Below are positions 1-10,963 of a DNA stretch of 50,906 nucleotides, piece after piece; position 1 is the first letter of the stretch, and each line of letters begins with the position of its first letter. The stretch is from Chara braunii (Eukaryota > Streptophyta > Charophyceae > Charales > Characeae). Location of the stretch: assembly GCA_003427395.1 (NCBI GenBank), contig BFEA01000029.1:2138344-2189249 (forward strand), read 5' to 3'. A model generated the notes under the pieces. It saw nothing but the letters and a program-made list of their open reading frames with translations. It was not told where the DNA came from and made no database searches. Position numbers and translations under genes: made by a program.

Positions 1-100
<100 letters not shown>

Positions 101-139
101 CAAAAAAAAAAAAGGAAAAGAAAACAACAACAACAAACT

Positions 140-640
140 TTGACGTCACCGCACATCGCTGAGCATTTTCCCACCCTCATGTCATTTCCGCTGCACTTCC
201 CTTCGGTGCTTGCGCGTTCGCTCGTTCCTGTCATTTCACGTCACTACGCGTCGGTCACCGTTTTCCCACCGTGTGCTCCTTTCCGCTACGGCCTCCTTGC
301 GACGTGCCCGACAATCCGGGTCCTCGACTGCCTTCTCATCGCCCCATGCATTCCCACCATGCCCTCTTCGCGACACGCACGACGATCCACGTCCTCGACT
401 GCGTCCTCATCGGCCCATGCACTGGCATTTCTCCGCCCCTCGACCCGTGTTCCACTGGTTCCCCCTTCGCCACTGCCCATGACCGGTGTCGGACCAAATA
501 CCCTTACAAGGGTATTTGGCCAGGCTTTGCATTCGACACAGTGACGGCATCGGCTACCATGATGGAGCCAATCTGGAAGGAAAGGATGTGCACGCTTGAG
601 TGTGACGTGCGACACGAACTCCTCGGCCAATGAGGCCGGG
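140..640. repeat. GC-rich stretch with a 70-bp imperfect repeat and a perfect palindrome
   Basis: Two similar 50-bp blocks lie at 301-350 and 371-420, 70 bp apart; each runs through a CTCGACTGC core and ends in CCCATGCA. A perfect 12-bp inverted repeat with a 2-nt spacer lies at 494-519 (CCAAATACCCTT and its complement). Open frames cross the stretch on both strands, but they overlap one another and show no recognisable domain, so I call no gene here. Confidence 0.6.
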
Positions 641-1260
641 GTGAATCAGTGAGAAAATTTCGAAGAGTATGAGCGTGCGTTATTATAACACTCGCTCTGA
701 TGGGTATATCAGTAGTAATATCCCTTGACAGAAAAAAGTCGACGGTTCAGGTGGGTTAATGATATGTCAAGTACACCTACGGCACGTACTGACAAGGGTC
801 AGAGGTTGAAAATTTTCGAATACGTGCAGAGATTGCAAAGTGGTTAGTGAATAAGACCTCCGACCACAAGGTCGGAAGGTTAGTCCAAACGAAAGAGAGT
901 CGCGAGGGACGCGGCGACGGTCTTCTCGGTCAGTTAACGACTTAGGAAGAGTGATTGTTTCGGCTAGAGTTCGCAGGCCAGGTAGCCGAGGCGACTAGAT
1001 GAAGAAGCCTAGCCTGTTGTAACAGGCTGCGGCAGCCAAACGGGGGCCTGAGTTTCCCCTACGGTAGGCTGCAGGCCTTAAGTAATGATCAAACTAGGCC
1101 CTGTGCTCTACTTAGGGCAGATTCGCCCCTAGTAGAACCGTACTAGGAGCTAGCCCAGTAGCTACAGGTGCAGACTGATAAGCGAAGGATCTAGGGATCA
1201 AGTTCGACCTGCCTTCGGGCTAACTCCTTTTGCTAGCAGCGAGGGGCAGGGCCTACCTTT
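641..1260. other. No recognised gene; small perfect palindrome at 1011-1028
   Basis: No convincing ORF is seen. AGCCTGTT and its complement, separated by 2 nt, form a hairpin at 1011-1028. The segment at about 905-985 resembles the leader of the ribonucleotide reductase gene at 11742-11815 (see findings). Confidence 0.4.
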
Positions 1261-1269
1261 TTTTTGGTC

Positions 1270-1365
1270 CGATCTCAAATATGTGGGACTCGAACCCACG
1301 ACCTAGGGATTAGAATTAGTTGTAGCAGTTGCCTCGTTGAAATGGGGCACTACACTTGGCTGTTA
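1270..1365 (-). other. tRNA-like segment with a Pol III B box (possible SINE or tRNA relic)
   Basis: On the minus strand a T-arm-like block reads GTGGGTTCGAGTCCCAC and contains a perfect B box (GGTTCGAGTCC). About 67 nt upstream a partial A box (CAGCCAAGTGT, 9 of 11 consensus positions) is visible. No acceptor stem pairs across the unit, so it is not an intact tRNA gene. A tRNA-derived SINE head or decayed tRNA is the likeliest reading. Confidence 0.45.
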
Positions 1366-1810
1366 GTGGTAGTTCTTAGTTGGATCTGTTTTCTTTTCTT
1401 TTAAATTATTTTATTTAGTTTTATTAGTTAATTTCCTTTACCCGCAACGACTAATTTCCAGATTCACTTTAGTGAACCTGCATCCCAAAACAGGGCTGAT
1501 TTGGCAAGAGGAGGATAGAGGTCGTCGGTCATCCCTACCGTGCGGCATCAGCCTATAGCACGGAGGTCCCCTTGTCAAGGAGAGAACAAGCCACCGCGAG
1601 ATCGTGCAGAAGCAAGATCGGGAACGGCCGCACGATAGCTAGAAAGAACGTAGCGAAGCTGCGGGAGGTAGAACGCAGCGGAAAGCGGTAAGCAGAAGAA
1701 ACGACGTGAGAAAGATAGCGCACGGGTAGAAGAAGAAGAAGAACGCGGTGGTAGGAGGAAGACCGCGCAAGGGAAAGAAGAAAACGCGCACGCGCAAAGA
1801 AGTAGTGTAG

Positions 1811-1822
1811 AAAGAAGAAGAA

Positions 1823-1853
<31 letters not shown>

Positions 1854-1920
1854 GAGAAGAAGAAGAAGAAGAAAGGAGGAAGGAGAAGAAGAAGAAGAAG
1901 AAAGGAGGAAGGAGAGGAGA
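1811..1920. repeat. (AGA)n-rich purine tract
   Basis: Imperfect GAA/AGA repeats with A/G-only interruptions such as AAGGAGG. On the minus strand this is a long polypyrimidine tract directly downstream of the splice-donor-like motif at 1938-1948. Confidence 0.9.
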
Positions 1921-1937
1921 AACGAGGGGGGAGAAAC

Positions 1938-1948
1938 ATACTTACCTG
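1938..1948 (-). promoter_or_regulatory. Perfect 5' splice-site-like motif (or U1 5'-end match)
   Basis: The plus strand reads ATACTTACCTG, identical to the 5' end of U1 snRNA. Its minus-strand complement CAG|GTAAGTAT is therefore a perfect splice donor. An open minus-strand frame with a hydrophobic stretch (about 1945-2122) ends at this donor, but an in-frame stop lies just upstream and no ATG starts the frame. It could only be an internal exon. No matching acceptor or gene is identified, and chance is possible. Confidence 0.3.
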
Positions 1949-2309
1949 CCCTGCACCGCTGCTACCACATGAGAGGGTGGTATTAACATACTGCACAACG
2001 AGACAAAGATTGCGTCGCGTTGTGAAGGGGAGCACGACGAGAACAACGAAGGCGGCTCCGGCGACGAGTCCGACGACGACGGTGACAACGACGGGAGAGT
2101 GAGAGAGAATAGCGGGGTTCAACGCTCTTGGAAAGGACTACGGAAGAAATCCGTAAGGGAACTATAAATTTTGTTATCATTGGATAACAGGTGTTGGGCA
2201 TTGAATTGTCTCTGAGTTTGGGATCATCTGGGATATTCGGACAACAGGACACAACAATCTTGAAAATGAGGTCAACCGCTCATTCAGCTCCCCTGACTTA
2301 TATATATAT

Positions 2310-2583
2310 ACTCTGAGCTAATTACGACCATTGAACAAACTTGGTGGACAAACACAATTTATGTGAAGCTAAAGTAGCAGCTGCTTGAGCATTTGACAAA
2401 CTAACACCATNCNTTTCANAAATAATTTGNCCTTGGGAAACANGAGCAATCCAACCTGTAGGNTTTCCTTTTCCTTTTCCCATCCTTACTTCTGTAGGTT
2501 TGCTGGTAATAGGAATATCTGAAAAAACTCTCACCCATATTTTACCATTTCTCCGAAATTTGCTGGTGATGGCACGATACATA
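2310..2583 (-). pseudogene. rpl16: Nuclear copy of the mitochondrial ribosomal protein L16 gene (C-terminal part)
   Basis: In mitochondria the family protein L16 belongs to the large ribosomal subunit near the peptidyl-transferase centre. The minus-strand frame (2582 to 2322) matches the C-terminal ~85 residues of plant mitochondrial L16: [29 protein letters not shown], then a C-terminus ending STKFVQWS and a stop. The wording is the mitochondrial, not the plastid, version of the family. The N-terminal half is absent because homology stops just upstream of YRAI, and no mitochondrial targeting sequence is fused to it. It is therefore a NUMT fragment rather than a transferred functional gene. 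Six ambiguous bases (2411, 2413, 2419, 2430, 2443, 2463) fall inside it, as expected if reads of the NUMT and the real mitochondrial gene were merged. Confidence 0.85.
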
Positions 2584-2699
2584 TTTGTGAATGAGATCGT
2601 AGGTTGTTCGGGGCCTAGAAAGTCATTTGTCCAGGCTCTGTCTTGAGAGAATGGGAGAGTATAAAGGGGTTTGACTCAGGCTTCTTTCACACATGGTAA

Positions 2700-3240
2700 A
2701 CAAAGAAAACATAGAGTCACTGTCATAGTTAGCTAAGCGTGGAAGGCTGTCCGAGAAAGTCGACCTGATTAGATAGTCTGTCCGGGGAGATTAGCACCTC
2801 GGGGCACGGCATACGGGTCAGTCTTAAGGCGTTCTACCGCGCGTATGCCTATGCTACAGCGATCGAGAAAACGCCCTCGGCTGGCCTACCTCTACGATTG
2901 CATGTAAAAGCCTTCGCACGTGGGTCAGTAGCTCAGCAGGGATACGCCCACCTAAGGGATGGTGACAGCTCCCGCAGGTGGAGGTAATGTTGTACCTCGT
3001 GGGACCCTAACCTGTCGTGGGGAGTCGCGAGAGGTATAGCACGCCCGCACGGTCGGAGTTGGTATTGCGTAAAGTGACAAAGAGACTCCTGCGTAACACG
3101 ACCGTGAGGTCCGACACAAAAACTACTTTGCGTCTGGGTGTGGGACCGCCGCGTGCGACACAGGTCCCACACGGAGCTACCTGGTTTCTATTGGGCCCTA
3201 CGCGAGAACCGCTGTTTGCTTTAGAAGTAAAGGGATAATA
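2700..3240 (+). mobile_element. LINE 5' fragment (5' UTR plus start of ORF1)
   Basis: Positions 2870-2950 are clearly similar to 29140-29225, the 5' region of LINE B2: both share ACGCCCTCGG, TACCTCTAC and GGGTCAGTAGCTC. Both carry a Pol III A-box-like core (TAGCTCAGCAGG at 2931). A short plus frame (3017-3238) shares the LLR..T motif that begins B2 ORF1 near 29353. The fragment ends abruptly near 3240, where minus-strand LINE A begins. Confidence 0.5.
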
Positions 3241-4254
3241 ATCCTGAAAGGGGTCAGGTCTCATGTGCTCCTCCGCCTCTTCTACATTTTTTATTAATTT
3301 CCTTTCTTTCCAATTGCGGGCTGCAGTCTTCATTTTTGAGAATTCAATCATTGCGGCTTGTATGATATGTAGGCCTCTGTCCGCCCAATCTTCAAATGAA
3401 TCGAACAAATCTCTCGCTTTTTCCCTATCATTCATTTAGTTTTTTATCCAAGCAGGTACGCCCGGGTCCTTCAAATTCTTCACATTAAAGCGGAAGGGTG
3501 GTCTGTGTTTATCTACAAGGTGTTTGGAAATTACATCCAGTAAAATCGGGTAGTGATCGAAGATATTCCAGATCATGAAGTCCGACCAGATACAACGGTC
3601 CCATGGTGCGCCGCTGGCTAGGAAAAGGTCTAAGCCTCTTCCGTGGTTGAGGGGGCCGACGGGACGGATTTGGGCCGTACCATGTGAACCCATTTCAGTG
3701 TTCGGTAGACGTCTATCAAGCTCTGCGATTCCATGAAGGTTGACAGCATCCTCGCATTTGCACGGAAGGGGGCTGGGTTTAATGAATCTAGGCCTGGATT
3801 TAAATTTGTATTCCAATCTTCAGCGATCACCAGGTGTTTTGTATCGGGAATAAACTTCGGCAAATCTGCGAGAAAATTAACCCTCTCTGTGTATTCCATT
3901 GAGACATAGAGCGACATGATGGCCCAATCTTCGTCTTCAATGGCCAACTTGACCCAAACCTATCTACCTTCTGAATAAAAAACAACTATCAATAATTTCT
4001 ACGTCTAAACCCTTAACAATCAAGATTCGTACTCCTTTAGTACCCACGGTCTGGGACCAGATCTTAAGCCCTGGCCACCAACCCTGAATTTCGGTTATTT
4101 TCTGACTCTTTAATTTATATGCTTGCACACATATAATGTGTGCATGCTGCGTATGGATCCAGGCTGCAAGAATGCTCTTTTTGAATTTTTGGTTATCATC
4201 CCCCAAAACATGCACATTCCTATTAAGAAGGCGTAGTTTGTTGGGGAGAACCAT
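3240..4254 (-). pseudogene. LINE A ORF2 N-terminus: AP-type endonuclease, broken
   Basis: This domain nicks the target DNA to prime reverse transcription. Fragments 4254-3964, 3947-3630, 3816-3436 and 3435-3240 carry the family landmarks in order. They are an N-terminal LNRNV, a CVQ block followed by AYK where the family has ETK (catalytic Glu lost), an AEDWN block in place of GDFN, and FDHYP in place of SDHxP. With the Glu missing and three frame changes the enzyme cannot be active. The reverse transcriptase that should follow is absent. Confidence 0.75.
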
Positions 4255-7200
4255 TTGAGGCTCCTAATCCGCAGTTAGATTGGATGCTGGGGGTTTTGGC
4301 AACTTTGCGTTTTGGAATAGGTTGATCAAAGGAGGGAGCTGTTACTGTACCAACATTGTCAGACAGAACCAACCATTTTGTTATCCCTTGTGCATTAAAT
4401 ACCGATACCTGTCTTATATTTTCAGGGCATCTGACTGAGTGGATGCAAAATGTGAAAGGTTGAGCCACGGGAGAAAATTTTTGTCCCTTCTTTATCATTG
4501 GGGTTGGAGACCATCCTCATGAAAAGTATGAAGAGGTTTATTTTCCCATCCATTGGGGACTCTTTGACAAAGCGTGTCAGCTTGGGTTTTGGGAGTAAAA
4601 CCACCTCTGAGTCACCTTTATGTTGTAGGACGTGCCTCCTCACTAAATTCCTTGCCGATATTGAACTAGGGGGTCCCCGAAGGGGGACCGAGGGGAGCGC
4701 CAGACCTCCCTCTGTTAGCAGCACTTTGACACCTTTAAGGGATCGGACGCAGATCATTGGGATAAAAAATTCTTGAACCTGACCCTTGGCCTTATCCCGG
4801 TGTGAGAGTGTCTTCATAGGTGCTGCTAATGACAAGGATATTCGAGTTGTCCTTGTTGGTGTTGGCCGATCTCGTTTCCGATGGGAAATTTGGGCTATTT
4901 TCTTTTTTGGCAGTTCCTATTGTACCAGTCTAGCCCGATTTATAGCCTTGTTGTCATTGGTCTTTGACTTTTTAACAGAGGAAGGGTCTGCAGAGGGTTT
5001 TGCATCCTCTCTCTGGCCTTTGACTGACGACTCTCCAGCTGGAGAGAAAAATTGTGCAACCTGATCCTCCTCGTCCGTCAACAGGCCTTCGAGGGGGAGG
5101 AAGGAGGGTGTGATGAAATTTTTGCCATTAGTGAAGGATTTCGAGATTTGCAGGTTGTTGCTGGGTATTTCACTGTCTGAGAGAGGCTCATCAAACTGTC
5201 CGTTTGTGTACAGTTTGAACCCCGCTCTTACCAGGGGGGAGGTCAAGTTTGTAAGAGTCTCAGCTGCTTTACCTGCCTCAGGAGAGGGGGTTGTTATCCG
5301 ATCTCCTTGCCCTTTATCAGGCTCCTTTGGTAAGGTCACCTCCTCTCTACTTACCTTTTGTTCATCTGATCTCAATACCTGCTCTGTTTCCCCATAGTTA
5401 ACCGTGGGGAGGGGGCAATCTCCGTTTACCTGACTGTCTTCTTTCCACAGGGAAGTTTCGCTCACCTGTGTAACGACTTGGGGTTCCCGCTGCCGGTCAC
5501 GAAGATTGTATTCCGTCTCACCCATCTCTGCCTCTTCTCCATCTTCACCTGATCCTCCCTGACTGTCTTCATCCTCCTCCACAAATTTTCCTTCACTTCC
5601 ATATTCTCTTTCTATCCCCTTGACTTCTACTTCATCATGTTTACCTAGTATATACTTTTCATCAGTCCCGATGTATCTCCATTCCCCTATACCTCGTTCG
5701 CTATTAGCAACTTCTTCTTCTTCTTCATTTTTTTTCCCTTCTTCTCCTCTTTCCTCATCAATATTATGTTCCTCTTCCTCCTCGTTTTCTTCCGATTTCG
5801 AACCTTTGTAGTTACCCCTCTACTCCCGTTGTGCTACTCCTTCCCCATTTACCAAACTGTTACCCCGATCATCTCCCATTGCCCTGTGTTCTCTATCGGG
5901 GTCGTTTGCGTGGTCCGGGTGGGGTTCGGACCCACGCTTCTTCGACCTCCAGGTGAGCTTGCCAATACGTGGGTAGGTTTTGACTGGGCTAGGCAGAACA
6001 TCCTTATAGGTCGGGGAGGAGTTCCCATTCAACATTTCTTCATCTGAGAGAGGGGGAGAGGGGGCGGGGGGTCCCGTTTGTTCTCTTAGTTCTTTCAGGT
6101 TTTTCTGAAGCGGGGGGTCGTTGGGTGAGAAGGGAGCCTCTGGAACGACCTGTAGGAGGGGGGGTGTCAGGGTACTTCAGAGGGGGGCCTGGCAGCAGTT
6201 GGACTCCCCCCGGTCCCATCGTAATTCCCGAGTGAGAAGGGTTGTGCTGCTGCGGTCCACCCCCTTGAGTCCCATGAATCCCCGCCCCTCCCCCTTAATT
6301 TAAACCTGTCACTGCAGTTCCACCCGGGACTCCACCGGTTGAAGTTTATTTCGATGCACTTGCTCCTCCTCCTCCTCCTCCTCCTCCTCCTTCGTCCCCT
6401 CCACCTCCCCCTCCTCCTCCACTTAATGCTCTTCCTTCCCCACTTCCCCCTCCACCTCCTCCTCCTCCTGTTGAAGTCGAGGTGGGGCCTGACCCTCCCC
6501 CACCTGAGGGTGGAACAAACTCCTTCCCCTTTCTACGGTTCTTAGGACAAGATTCGTCGAACTCCTGGTGGAAATATCTACGACAAACCAGACACCAGGA
6601 GGAATCTGCAGATGCGACTTCCACTTCAGTGTAGCCACCATTGTCAAGATCAATGCACAATTTCCGTTCGTAGCGCAGACGAGCAGTCGGTTCCAAGTCG
6701 AACCTAATGTTCAATAAAACTGGAGATCTGGCTACTTTGAAAGTTGGGTGGATTTTCAGGATTTTCCCAAAGGCGTCCTCCACAGTGTTGGCTAGAGTCG
6801 TTAGGGCACTCACCGGGACTTGTAAACATCTCACCAAAAACAAATTGTAACTCATAGCATCTCTCCATTCATACAACTCTCTCTCAGTTATCCATGGGCG
6901 AAATGTCAGAGTGTACTTCTTCCTGTTGAATTCAATTTTATCTTGTCCTTTACGATGCAGGAAAATTGCGAATTATTTGACGGGAGCAATATAAGTTACT
7001 GAGTTGTACCCCTCGTTATGAATTACCCCTCTCTTTGGGAGGGCATTGACTTCCCCCGATTTGGTCCACCCGCTTTTATATATGTGTACCAACCGTTGTT
7101 TAACGGTGCACCAAAAACGATGGAGACCGCATATTCGGTCAACCATTCATTTTGGACTCGGCAAAAATCCGGTTCATAGTTACACACACAAAGTCGGGCC

Positions 7201-7381
7201 CCCTCTCCACCCTCGTTGGGTTGATCTTTCTCGGAAGGATCCCGTCGTTGAAACATCGAGATAGGATCTCTTGAACGCGGTCATCCTCGTTATGAGGAGG
7301 GTTGGCAGGTGGGGGAGGGGGTGAAGGGGGTGGAGGGGGTGGGGGGTCAAGAGCATCCCCCATCGAGAGAGATAAATACAA
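4223..7381 (-). pseudogene. LINE A ORF1 (gag-like, CCHC zinc knuckle), frameshifted
   Basis: LINE ORF1 proteins bind the element's RNA in a cytoplasmic particle. Pieces in order on the minus strand: a Pro-rich N-terminus (7381-7139), a continuation in another frame (7256-7023), the core with the knuckle (6876-6346), an acidic segment (5582-4917), and C-terminal pieces (4835-4422 and 4498-4223). The knuckle at 6547-6594 reads CLVCRRYFHQEFDESC, spacing CX2CX4HX6C, two residues longer than the standard CX2CX4HX4C. A poly-Gly run is encoded by the (TCC)n tract at 6359-6475. The core matches the LINE F ORF1 core at 38889-41420. At least four frame changes make it non-functional. Confidence 0.7.
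6359..6475. repeat. (TCC)n trinucleotide tract inside LINE A ORF1
   Basis: Repeated CTC/TCC triplets encode poly-Gly on the minus (coding) strand, so this is a coding trinucleotide expansion and not an independent locus. Confidence 0.9.
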
Positions 7382-7400
7382 TACAACAGTGACACATACA

Positions 7401-7875
7401 CTTAATCCCTAGTTAAGCCAATTCGAGCCTATAATCCAGTAATTTATAATCTTATGACAAAACAAGTCTGATCCTCGATAAATAGGACAGTCCTGCGACA
7501 GCTTCACTTCCCATTGAGCATATGGTAGAATGTTATACATGTAAGCGCATACTCCTCTCCATGGTGGACTGCCGCCTGCAATCCCTTTATATGAATGTTG
7601 CCTCAAGCGAGCTTCGGGGACATCCCTGGTCTGCCAACTAGAGCCTCACCTTCGCACACGAATTTTCCACGTGTGACCTCCACGCACAACTATGGTGAAG
7701 GTGGACAGTACGTGGAAAGACTAGTACCCGTACTCACGCCGCCATGCCATCACCGCCCTTACCCGAGGAGCTAGTAAGCGTTCCCGTTAGCGCTAATCCC
7801 GAATTAGCGCAGCGCGTCGTTACGGCGCCTCCAACCCACCCCTAACTGCGATTACGTCCACAACGTTGAGGAAAA
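7401..7875. other. No recognised gene
   Basis: Only short overlapping frames are present. The block probably holds the LINE A 5' UTR at its left side and plain intergenic DNA to the right. Confidence 0.4.
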
Positions 7876-9623
7876 GGGCCTCGTTAGACCCTCCTTGGAA
7901 ATTCGACTTTTAGGAAATCGGCGTCGTTACACCGCGTCCTAATTCACAAAATTCCTTGAATGAATGTGAAAACGCTCCCGAGAGATTTCCTTGGCTTCCT
8001 CCGAATCCCCAGCCAAAACGTCATTGGATTCAAGGGGTCCTTGCGAGGTCCCTTGGGTTCAAGGAGCCCCGATTGACGGAGTGTTCTGGAGCGAGCGCTG
8101 ACAGGAAAATTTGGAGTCGACGTTGGTGCACAAGTCGTTTGTGGTCCATTGGGCGGACATCGCCGGCCTCCAGTACCTGACGGACCCCCAACGGCCTTCC
8201 ACCGTTACCGTTGGTGTGGAAATGCGTGGGGGTGTTCTTCAACTGCAAGGCGCTTGACAAAGTCGGGTTTTCCATGCGTGCGTCGCCGTCCGTGGTGTCC
8301 AACGTTCCATTTTTTTTTTTTTTTTTTACAAGCGATGTTGACGCACCGTCGGTCGATTGCAGTCATCTTCCTAGCGTGTTTTGTCGGCTATTGTTGGGCG
8401 CATTCATACAAGGTTTGTTTGGTACACGCTTCGCATGCTGCAATTCATGACAAACGTCCTCCGGCGGTTCCCGCTCCTGCTGTTGGTCACTTTTCTCCTG
8501 CTCCTTGTCATGTTGTTCCACGTGTGCGTCGTTGTGCGGGGTCCTGGCAGCAGACCGAAACGACGAACGGTGAGGAAGACAACGGGTTGGACAGGCGGGA
8601 GACCTCCAGTAGACAGCCGACGCGCGCCATTGACTACTCCACTCCGCAGCTTCTCCTTGTAGTAGCCCTCCGCCACGTCGTCAACCTGTCGGAGATCCTC
8701 CCATGTCATTCCCGTCCTTCTCTTCATCCACCATCTCGGCATCGCCCCCGGGATGACACTCGATGCCATGGTGCAACCGAATTGCACAATGGATTCCGAT
8801 AAGGACACACAATCGGGTGCATCCATCACTTGTTGCATCAGCTGCCTCTGCCTGCGAACGAACAATCTCATCCTCAGGCGAGTTGTCATTCTGTCAATGT
8901 GATAACGTATGGCGACGACTGACACAGCTGCAACCACTGTGTTTCTCTCCAATGTCGTTAATGCCTTCGCACCACCCGGGAGCTCTCGTTCCATCGTCAG
9001 GACTTGCAATGCGCAAGCACCCACCACTCTTTCGCCCGCCGGCGCCCTCGCTGCACCTTTTGCACGTCGATGGGGACCGTGCTCGCACTCTCCACGTTTC
9101 CCGGAAGCGTTACGTTTGCGCTAAGCTGTGACGACCCGACGAGCATGCGGAACGCGAAGGCGATGTTGCAGTAGAGAAATGTTTCGCATACACGCTACGT
9201 CGCCCAATATTCCAATGCCCTCCTTTTAAGCCATGGCTGCCATCACTCCTCCGCACAGACGTTTCGCCCCAGTCTCCAGTTCAGCCGCGAGGACACCTCA
9301 TGCACGGATGTGTCACAACGGAGGGTTCAAAATTTGAAATTGGAACGGGGATGTTGGCGCCCTTTTTTTCCGTCAGCCTGGTAGGCCTCCCCGCCGCCGC
9401 CATTGGACCACGCCCGAGGACGCATGGACATCCCACGATGATGGACATCCACCCCCGTGGCCGCGTGGATGCGTATGAAATTGGCCGCTGGAGACCTTCA
9501 AGGGTTTTCCTCGGGACCCATTGAATTAGGATGCGGCGTAACTACGACGCCGAAAACTGAAAAAAATTCCAAGGACTGCATCCTAATTCCTCAGCATTTT
9601 GCAAGGAGGGTCGAACGAGGCCC
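7876..9623. mobile_element. DNA transposon with inverted ends (PIF/Harbinger-like)
   Basis: The left end starts GGGCCTCGTTAGACCCTCCT at 7876. The complement of the right end starts GGGCCTCGTTCGACCCTCCT at 9623, with a single mismatch over 22 bp. A second matching block (CGGCGTCGT, then CCGC, then TCCTAATTC) lies at 7919-7947 and, inverted, at 9524-9553. GGGCC-starting ends are common in plant PIF/Harbinger/Tourist elements. I cannot see a clean 3-bp target duplication, so the superfamily is an inference. The element is 1.75 kb and contains a transposase-like remnant on the minus strand. Confidence 0.65.
8404..9027 (-). pseudogene. Possible Harbinger-type transposase N-terminal remnant
   Basis: A 207-codon minus frame lies inside the inverted ends at 7876-9623. 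Its middle reads RWWMKRRTGMTWEDL, then DDVAEGYYKEKLR. This resembles the region just before the DDE nuclease in HARBI1-like transposases, where a W-rich stretch leads into 'F/Y-x-x-K-L-R' and then a Met-Ser-x-x-x-Phe segment. After EKLR the similarity stops: the rest is basic and low in information, and no DDE residues are visible. I read it as the truncated relic of a deletion derivative. A hypothetical host exon is the alternative. The assignment rests on memory of the family pattern and is not strong. Confidence 0.35.
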
Positions 9624-10821
9624 GAAGTCCTACAGGTAGTGCGAGTATCATCTCTGGGTTTTCCAAACTGGCTAAAATCCACTACTCCAATAAGAGCCAG
9701 GTAGATACTGAGTCTGCTGGAAACGGGGTCCAGCATAACCGGACCCGTTTTCTGCCCACGTCCCTAGTTCCTTTCTCGGCCGGACCAAACCGGGACTTTC
9801 TCTGCCTGACCAAACCGGCCCTCAAAACTCCTTTTGGCCTGCCCTCATTTGCCACGACGGAGAGTCACTATCTGTCGGACTTGCTGTCCTGTCAGAACCT
9901 TGAGCCGTCTGCAACACTGCACTGGGTATGAACAGGAAAAAACTGCTGAACATTGCGGGAACTGCGGAGGCCGTCTGCCCTGGCAGATGCTGACTCAGGT
10001 AGTTTAGAGGACTGCACAATTGGACCTGTCTACTAGTCCCGTCGTGCCGGAAAGCGGCAATGGCTAAACAAAAACAAAAAAAGAAAGAAAGTGGCATTGC
10101 GCAGGAAGTGCAAAAAGGTGCTCGTCTGCCCCCCCCGGCCTACAGCTCAGTTGATATCTCAAGGCCGTCGCCCTTCATAGGGAGGAAAAAAAGGCGCTCG
10201 CCACACGACTCACAAAAAGAAAATACGCCAAAGAATCTCTCCGCAGAAGCTTGAAACATACAAAGTTGGTCTTCTATGAATAGTAACGAATGTAATTCGG
10301 CTGCTTTTGTGGGCAGATGCAATCGCATTCTTTCGGTTTCGTGTCACTGTAGCAAGCACAAAGTGCCATGCCGACAAATCCTGACAGGATCCCACTGACA
10401 CACTCGTGCTCCCTTTTCCCTCTACCAGGAGGCTGCTCTCAGGGCCAACGTCCCACTCGCACGGATTAAGAGCTCTTCCCCGTTGATGTTCGTCATCTAC
10501 GGCTGTTATCTCTTGATTCGTGCAAGTGGGACCTAGCCCCGTATGCGGCGATTCTCATTGCTCCTCTTTGCTGCACTGAAATGAACGGTAAACCCGGGAG
10601 TCTGCTGGTGGTGGAGGCGGACCCTGTGGCCGTAGGAATCGTTTACACTACATAGTCGACGGCGTTTCAAACAAATCAAAATCAAAATCAAACTGCCGCT
10701 GTGGACAACTTCGTTCATCCGTGGTGACTGCTAATACGGTAGGTAGTACGGTAGTCTGCTATCGGAGCAAATGATGAGGCCCAGCTGGGTATTTTCTGTC
10801 TGTCTGAGCGCAAGCTGGGGG
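9624..10821. other. No recognised gene
   Basis: Short overlapping frames only. Repeated words around GGACC/CCGG occur at 9725-9830. Nothing resembles a known domain or RNA. Confidence 0.4.
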
Positions 10822-10920
10822 GGACCACATACGAGCCGTGCTGCGTGTCATCCTTGAACGCGCAGGGGCCATGCTCACCTGCTCTGCACCATTCCAATTT
10901 TAACGGATATCCCGGAGGAC
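10822..10920 (-). pseudogene. U6 spliceosomal RNA pseudogene
   Basis: Read on the minus strand, U6 landmarks appear in order: a GTCCTCCGGG 5' stem, TTAAAATTGGAA, AGCATGGCCCCTGCGC, AAGGATGACACGC and a TGGTCC near the 3' end. The ACAGAGA box reads GCAGAGC, four extra bases (GTTC) split the GCGCAAGG segment, and the 3' T-run terminator is replaced by a C-run. These changes make it a dead copy. It lies about 1 kb upstream of the reductase gene on the opposite strand. Confidence 0.8.
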
Positions 10921-10963
10921 AGGGAGCGAGTTATTATCCAGGGTTCTGCCGAAACGGTGTGGG

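Larger units (their letters stand above)
3240..7400 (-). mobile_element. LINE A, non-LTR retrotransposon (ORF1 plus endonuclease, no reverse transcriptase)
   Basis: Read on the minus strand, the order is an ORF1 with Pro- and Gly-rich low-complexity segments and a zinc knuckle, then the apurinic-type endonuclease that opens a LINE ORF2. The element stops right after the endonuclease linker near 3240, so the reverse transcriptase is missing and the copy is dead. Frameshifts split both ORFs. Its ORF1 is homologous to that of LINE F (38640-42741), so the two are one family in opposite orientation. Confidence 0.8.

Noticed and set aside
1553-2122. 189-codon minus ORF with poly-Phe/Leu
   Set aside because: Most of it translates the purine tract complement and it lacks an ATG start. 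Only the splice-donor-like site within it was kept.
5900-5945. tRNA T-arm-like word (GTGGGGTTCGGACCCAC)
   Set aside because: It lies inside LINE A ORF1 and the B box is imperfect. No cloverleaf can be drawn.
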